Part shown: positions 31,077 to 35,222 of the stretch, in pieces | How the letters are laid out: every line of letters starts with the position of its first letter | Position numbering within the stretch: position 1 is the stretch's first letter | Origin: an uncultured Holdemanella sp. | Lineage (GTDB): Bacteria > Bacillota_I > Bacilli_A > Erysipelotrichales > Erysipelotrichaceae | Reading direction: 5' to 3' | DNA: 35,222 nt | NCBI RefSeq assembly: GCF_934772795.1 | Contig: NZ_CAKVMR010000019.1 | Coordinates: 1-35,222 of the forward strand | Program-made: the position numbers and the translations under genes | Notes under the pieces: model-generated | The model's input: only the letters and a program-made list of their open reading frames with translations | Told to the model about the DNA's origin: nothing | Database searches by the model: none

Positions 31077-31105
31077 TAAATAAAAGAATTAGAGGAGTAA
31101 TAAAT

Positions 31106-31477
31106 ATGCAGTTAGGCGAATCGATGGAAGATTATTTAGAGGCCATTTTAGTTTTATCAAAATGTTTGGATCATGTTCGTAGCGTTGATGTCGCAAGTTA
31201 TTTGGGTTTTTCTAAGCCTAGCGTTTCACATGCCGTAAAGTTATTATCTGAACAAGGATTGATTGTTTTAGATGTGAGTAAATTTTTGACATTAAGTGAA
31301 GAAGGAAAGAAAATCGCAGAAGAAACGTATGCACGTCATACTTTCTTTTCAGACATGCTACAAAATATTGGCGTACCTAAAAATATCGCGACGGAAGATG
31401 CTTGTCGTATTGAACATGTAATTTCACAAGAAACTTTTGAGGCAATTAAAAAGTATTATCAAAATAATAAAGACTAG
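31106..31477 (+). CDS. DtxR/MntR-family metal-dependent regulator
   Basis: A 123-residue regulator with an N-terminal winged helix-turn-helix (about 1-65: YLEAILVLSK, then VDVASYLGFSKPSVSHAVKLL) and a short dimerisation domain. Candidate metal ligands correspond to those of B. subtilis MntR: Asp9 and Glu12 in EDYLEAI, the His of YARHTFF, and Glu and His in DACRIEHVIS. There is no C-terminal FeoA/SH3 domain, as in MntR, so manganese or iron sensing is likely; no metal transporter is nearby to decide. AGAGGAG (31091-31097) precedes the ATG. It is transcribed alone, with its stop codon at the base of a terminator. Confidence 0.88.
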   Translation: MQLGESMEDYLEAILVLSKCLDHVRSVDVASYLGFSKPSVSHAVKLLSEQGLIVLDVSKFLTLSEEGKKIAEETYARHTFFSDMLQNIGVPKNIATEDACRIEHVISQETFEAIKKYYQNNKD

Positions 31478-31506
31478 CTATAGATTGTATCTGTAGCTTT
31501 TATTTT
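31476..31506 (+). terminator. Intrinsic terminator after the DtxR-type gene
   Basis: AGCTATAGAT (31476-31485) pairs with ATCTGTAGCT (31489-31498), one G:U, around TGT, followed by a T-rich tail (TTTTATTTT). The ribosome binding site of the U32 gene starts right after it. Confidence 0.85.
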
Positions 31507-31522
31507 GAAAGGAGCAAGGAAA

Positions 31523-33688
31523 ATGAAACCAGAAATATTAGCACCCGTAGGAAGTATGGAAGCATTAAATGCAGCCTTAGCGGCAGGGTGTGATGCCGTT
31601 TATTTTGGATTGCCTAGTTTTGGAGCTAGGGCATTCGCAAATAATTTTGATTTAAAAACCACAAAAGAAGTCATTGAAAGATGTCATTTGTGTGGCGTAA
31701 AAGTATATATTACGATGAATACTATATTATATGAGGATGAAATTGAGGATGCCTACAATATGGCAAAAAAGGTTCATTCCTTTGGCGTAGATGCTTTGAT
31801 TATTCAAGATTTAGGTTTTATTCATCTTTTACATCATAGACTACCAAACTTGGTACTACATGCTTCTACCCAGCTTTCGGTTTCTAATCCTTATCAAATT
31901 GAACAATTAAAAAAGTTGGGTGTAAAGCGTGTAGTTTTAGCTAGAGAATGTACGAAAGAAGAAATTCAAGCCTGTGTAGATACAGGTATTGAAGTGGAAG
32001 TCTTTGTGCATGGAGCTTTATGTATTTGTTATTCGGGACAATGTTACTTTTCAAGTGTGCATTATGGACGAAGTGGAAATCGAGGCATGTGTGCACAGCC
32101 ATGTCGTATGAAATATAACCTTTATGAAGATGGAAATAAAGTGGATACGCATGGAGATTATGTATTAAGTCCAAAAGATCTTTCTTTGATGGATGAAGTC
32201 AATACATTAGCGAATATGGGAGTTTGTTCCTTAAAAATTGAAGGCCGAATGAAGAGTGCTCCTTATGTATATGAGAGTGTTTCTCAAGTCAAAAAAGTAT
32301 TAGAGAATAAGGAACGCAGTCGTTTGGATGAACAGAACCTACGTGTTACATTCAATCGTGAATATACTTTAGGACATATGTATAAGGCGAGTGGAAATGA
32401 ATTAATGAATAGTAAGACTTGTAATCATCAGGGAATTGGAATTGGTAAAGTTGTTAAGGTAAATAAAAATAAGATTTGTATTCAATTGAGTCAAGACCTT
32501 CATCAAAATGATGGGATTCGTTTTGAAAGAGAAAACTTGGGTTGTCATGTGAATTTTATGTATGATAAGAAACAAAAGTTGATTTCTTTTATGCCAAAAA
32601 ATAATACGGTTTTAATCGAAGGACCTGTTGGCGTGCATGTAGGCAGTGTTGTTCGTAAAACGATGGATTCTGAGTTGAATAAAACAATCGAAGAAAGAAT
32701 TCGTACATCCAATCGTCAAAGCAAGGTCAATGCGATTGTGACTTGTAGTGCAGTTGGAATGCCTATGGTGATGGAAGTATATAAGGATTCGACAAGAGTT
32801 AGTGTTTCTACGGATATTAATAGTGTTAAAGCTTTAAAGCGGGCAACGGATGAAGAAACATTGAATAAACAGTTTTCTAAGACAAAAGATAGTTGGGCAA
32901 GTTTTGATCAGATTGAATATCATTTGGGTAAAGATATTTATTTTCCAATTTCTGTGATGAACCAACTTCGAAGGGATGCTCTAGAAAAAATGAAAGAGGC
33001 TTGTTTAAAACAGGGAATGCTTGTTGAAAAAGAATATAGTTATGTTCCAACTGAAAGTAAGACAACGTTTGATTTATTTGAAATTAATGCAGTGAATCAA
33101 AAGGTGGATGATTCAAGTTGTTATGTAAGTGAAATGTTGAATAATGAGAATGTATTAAATAAGTCGAATATTACAAGAATCCATGGTGTAGTCAATGCGC
33201 ATTTAGGGGATGGAAAGATCGTAGATTCATTAAATATTTCCAATTCATATGGTGTAGCGGCAATTTTAGAAATGGGATATGAAAGTTGTGTTTTAAGTGA
33301 TGAATGTGATACATATCAAGTTGAAGCGTTGATGAAGGCATTTATGGCTCGTTATCATTTTAATGCTCCAGTCTACAAGACTTTGTATCAGAAACGTCGC
33401 TTGATGACGATGAAACATTGTCCTGTAAATACAGCTTTAAAAGATGGAAAACGAGTCAATTGTGGATTGTGTCATAATCATCGTTATGAGCTTGAAGGCT
33501 TAGATGGAAAACGAGTGTTCTTACTTGGTGATAAAGATTGTCACATGCGATTGTATGATGTGAATGTTACAGATGAGATTCAAAATCGAAAAGATTATGA
33601 ATCGTATGGAATAAAACATTTTCGATTTGTGTTTACTGACGAGAACCAAGAGGAAGTTAAAAACGCTTTCAGAGCCTATAATCGTTGA
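31523..33688 (+). CDS. Peptidase U32 family protein, RlhA-like
   Basis: A 721-residue protein of the U32 family. The N-terminal TIM-barrel-like domain begins KPEILAPVGSMEALNAALAA, with AVYFGLPSFGARAF. The signature cysteine block CICYSGQCYFSSVHYG plus RGMCAQPCR near residues 171-197 probably holds an Fe-S cluster, and LKIEGRMKSAPYVY follows. A long C-terminal half ends in a second Cys/His cluster (KHCPV and NCGLCHNH). The family was named for collagenase activity, but characterised long members (RlhA) hydroxylate 23S rRNA, which is the better guess for this length. The ATG at 31523 has AAAGGAG eight bases upstream; a longer in-frame start at 31505 lies before that site. No own promoter is clear, so read-through of the preceding terminator may contribute. 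Confidence 0.88.
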   Translation: MKPEILAPVGSMEALNAALAAGCDAVYFGLPSFGARAFANNFDLKTTKEVIERCHLCGVKVYITMNTILYEDEIEDAYNMAKKVHSFGVDALIIQDLGFIHLLHHRLPNLVLHASTQLSVSNPYQIEQLKKLGVKRVVLARECTKEEIQACVDTGIEVEVFVHGALCICYSGQCYFSSVHYGRSGNRGMCAQPCRMKYNLYEDGNKVDTHGDYVLSPKDLSLMDEVNTLANMGVCSLKIEGRMKSAPYVYESVSQVKKVLENKERSRLDEQNLRVTFNREYTLGHMYKASGNELMNSKTCNHQGIGIGKVVKVNKNKICIQLSQDLHQNDGIRFERENLGCHVNFMYDKKQKLISFMPKNNTVLIEGPVGVHVGSVVRKTMDSELNKTIEERIRTSNRQSKVNAIVTCSAVGMPMVMEVYKDSTRVSVSTDINSVKALKRATDEETLNKQFSKTKDSWASFDQIEYHLGKDIYFPISVMNQLRRDALEKMKEACLKQGMLVEKEYSYVPTESKTTFDLFEINAVNQKVDDSSCYVSEMLNNENVLNKSNITRIHGVVNAHLGDGKIVDSLNISNSYGVAAILEMGYESCVLSDECDTYQVEALMKAFMARYHFNAPVYKTLYQKRRLMTMKHCPVNTALKDGKRVNCGLCHNHRYELEGLDGKRVFLLGDKDCHMRLYDVNVTDEIQNRKDYESYGIKHFRFVFTDENQEEVKNAFRAYNR

Positions 33689-33713
33689 TTTTAGATGGCT
33701 TGCGTGCTATTAT
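33685..33713 (+). promoter_or_regulatory. Promoter of eno
   Basis: -35 TTGATT (33685-33690), a 17-base spacer, -10 TATTAT (33708-33713). The -35 overlaps the stop codon of the U32 gene. Confidence 0.65.
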
Positions 33714-33750
33714 TTTATTAGCTTAAGGCTTAGAGGAGGATATTTTAATT

Positions 33751-35079
33751 ATGCCTATTATTGTTGATGTATATGCTCGTGAAGTTCTAGATTCACGTGG
33801 AAATCCAACTGTTGAAGTTGAAGTAACTACAGAATCTGGCGCTTACGGACGTGCTATGGTACCAAGTGGTGCAAGTACTGGTGTTCGTGAAGCTTTAGAA
33901 TTACGTGATGGTGACAAAGCTCGTTACTTGGGAAAAGGAACAACTAAAGCTGTTGAAAACGTAAACACTAAAATTGCTCCAAAAATTATCGGTATGGATT
34001 GCCGTGACCAGGTATTAATTGACAAAACAATGTTAGAATTGGATGGAGACCCATTCAAGAAAAATTTAGGTGCTAACGCTACTTTAGGTGTTTCTATGGC
34101 TTGTGCTTTAGCAGCTGCTGATTTCTACGGAGAACCTTTATACAAATACTTCGGTGGATTCAACGGAAAAACATTGCCAGTTCCTATGTGCAACGTTATC
34201 AACGGTGGATCACACGCTGACTCTACAGTAGATTTCCAAGAATTCATGATTATGCCAGTTGGTGCTAAGAGTGAAAAAGAAGCTGTTCGTATGGCTGCTG
34301 AAACTTTCCACGCTTTAAAATCAGTATTAAAGAAAAAAGGATACAACACTAACGTTGGTGACGAAGGTGGATTTGCTCCAAGCTGTAAAGATGGAAACGA
34401 AGAACCTCTTGAATTATTAGTTGAAGCTATGGAAGCTGCTGGATATGTTCCAGGAAAAGACATGAAGATCGCAATGGACGTTGCTGCTTCTGAATTCCAC
34501 AACACAGAAACTGGATTATATGAATTGAAAAAATCTGGTCAAGGAACTAAGACTAGCGATGAAATGATCGACATGTACGAAGAATGGATCGCTAAATACC
34601 CAATCATCTCTATCGAAGATGGATTAGGAGAAAGCGACTGGGACGGATGGAAAAAATTAACTGATCGTCTAGGAGACAAAGTACAATTAGTTGGTGATGA
34701 CTTATTCGTAACTAACCCTTCAATTCTTTACGAAGGAATCGAAAAAGGAATCGCTAATGCAATCTTAATCAAAGTTAACCAAATCGGTACTTTAACTGAA
34801 ACATTCGACGCTATCGAAATGGCTAAGAAACACGGATACACTTGCATCGTATCTCACCGTTCAGGAGAAACTGAAGACACTACAATCGCTGACATCGCTG
34901 TTGGATTGAACGCAGGACAAATCAAGACTGGTTCATTAAGCCGTACAGACCGTATTGCTAAATACAACCGTTTAATGCGTATTGAAGACGAATTGAACCA
35001 ACGTGGAACTGTTAACGTTGCTGAATACCTTGGAGACAAGACTTTCTACAACTTGCCAGCTGTTGAATTCAAAAAGTAG
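33751..35079 (+). CDS. eno: Enolase
   Basis: Glycolytic enzyme that converts 2-phosphoglycerate to phosphoenolpyruvate; it needs magnesium and is often also found on the surface of Gram-positive cells. The 442 residues are slightly longer than the common 430. Conserved parts: AREVLDSRGNPTVEVEV, PSGASTGVREALELRDGD (mobile loop), GDEGGFAPS (catalytic Glu), SIEDGLGESDWDGW and LVGDDLFVTN (metal Asp/Glu), ILIKVNQIGTLTET (catalytic Lys) and SHRSGETEDTTIADIAVGL. Codon choice shifts to NNC and GCT-type codons compared with its neighbours, as expected for a very highly expressed gene. AGAGGAGGA precedes the ATG. Confidence 0.98.
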   Translation: MPIIVDVYAREVLDSRGNPTVEVEVTTESGAYGRAMVPSGASTGVREALELRDGDKARYLGKGTTKAVENVNTKIAPKIIGMDCRDQVLIDKTMLELDGDPFKKNLGANATLGVSMACALAAADFYGEPLYKYFGGFNGKTLPVPMCNVINGGSHADSTVDFQEFMIMPVGAKSEKEAVRMAAETFHALKSVLKKKGYNTNVGDEGGFAPSCKDGNEEPLELLVEAMEAAGYVPGKDMKIAMDVAASEFHNTETGLYELKKSGQGTKTSDEMIDMYEEWIAKYPIISIEDGLGESDWDGWKKLTDRLGDKVQLVGDDLFVTNPSILYEGIEKGIANAILIKVNQIGTLTETFDAIEMAKKHGYTCIVSHRSGETEDTTIADIAVGLNAGQIKTGSLSRTDRIAKYNRLMRIEDELNQRGTVNVAEYLGDKTFYNLPAVEFKK

Positions 35080-35109
35080 TATTTCACTAAGAACTTTAGC
35101 TAAATAAGA

Positions 35110-35145
35110 CCCTTCGGGGCAATGTCATTAAGTTAAGAAATGACA
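35110..35145 (+). repeat. Two stable hairpins in the eno 3' region
   Basis: CCC-TTCG-GGG (35110-35119) is a hairpin with an exceptionally stable UUCG tetraloop. TGTCATT (35123-35129) pairs with AATGACA (35139-35145) around nine bases. With the terminator that follows, three hairpins are stacked in about 70 bases. They may stabilise the enolase mRNA or form part of a small RNA. Confidence 0.55.
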
Positions 35146-35146
35146 A

Positions 35147-35180
35147 ACCATCCGGATACTATTGTCTGGATGGTATTTTT
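35147..35180 (+). terminator. Intrinsic terminator after eno
   Basis: ACCATCCGGA (35147-35156) pairs with TCTGGATGGT (35165-35174), one G:U, followed by a T-rich tail to 35180. Confidence 0.92.
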
Positions 35181-35202
35181 TATTTGAAAGCACGACGAAA
35201 AT

Positions 35203-35220
35203 TGTAGTATTGCTACTACA
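35203..35220. repeat. Inverted repeat at the window end, possible BlaI/CopY-type operator
   Basis: TGTAGTA (35203-35209) and TACTACA (35214-35220) are perfect complements around TTGC. TACTACA and TGTAGTA are the half-sites of BlaI/MecI-type operators, though in the opposite order here; a further half-site could lie just beyond the window. Confidence 0.35.
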
Positions 35221-35222
35221 TT

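Noticed and set aside
34125..34505. 126-codon minus-strand frame inside eno
   Set aside because: Shadow of the biased codon use of enolase; no independent signals.
1..35222. CRISPR arrays, tRNA genes, insertion sequences or prophage
   Set aside because: No regularly spaced repeats, cloverleaf sequences, transposase or phage genes were found on reading both strands.

Overview
The window is AT-rich DNA from a low-GC Gram-positive bacterium. It has strong AAGGAGG-type ribosome binding sites, the standard genetic code (TGA is used as a stop) and U-tailed intrinsic terminators after most transcription units. The pyrH-frr-uppS-cdsA-rseP and smc-ftsY-ylxM blocks are Firmicutes arrangements. The short SMC, the missing dxr and the overall style suggest an Erysipelotrichia-type gut organism (inference, not tested). 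No tRNA, rRNA, CRISPR array, insertion sequence or phage gene was seen.

Layout. 1-4040: housekeeping genes for UMP kinase, ribosome recycling, and isoprenoid and phospholipid precursors, then the site-2 protease. 4040-4696 (minus): a hemolysin III-family membrane protein. 4771-8984: smc-ftsY-ylxM. 8997-11121: ackA plus a DHH phosphoesterase. 11142-14841: dnaE plus a LUD-domain protein. 14904-16200: a SAM-responsive leader and metK. 16329-17262: a secreted NlpC/P60-like protein. 17321-18484 (minus): a FucO-type alcohol dehydrogenase with a likely CcpA site. 18608-27068: a transport region made of an AEC carrier, a polar amino acid (probably cystine) ABC transporter behind a MerR-type promoter, an M20 amidohydrolase, a LysR regulator and the methionine transporter metNIQ. 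27094-29210 (minus): a four-gene overlapping cell-wall operon that includes a VanX-like D-Ala-D-Ala dipeptidase. 29259-31477: an acidic protein coupled to a pentapeptide-repeat protein, then divergent TetR and DtxR-type regulators. 31523-35180: a U32 peptidase-family protein and enolase.

The most notable region is the sulfur amino acid section. metNIQ is preceded by a 27-residue leader peptide with eight Met codons among its first 13, followed by mutually exclusive antiterminator and terminator helices. This is a complete ribosome-mediated attenuator that would sense charged Met-tRNA. The MetQ lipoprotein encoded behind it appears to be circularly permuted: the C-terminal half of canonical MetQ comes first and the N-terminal half second. 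metK, 9 kb away, is controlled instead by a compact SAM-I-clan riboswitch with a clear terminator/antiterminator switch. Methionine uptake and SAM synthesis therefore appear to be sensed by two different RNA mechanisms.

A second recurring pattern is that three minus-strand genes without a Shine-Dalgarno sequence (hemolysin III, VanX-like, TetR) each have a -10 hexamer exactly six bases before an ATG, which predicts leaderless mRNAs.
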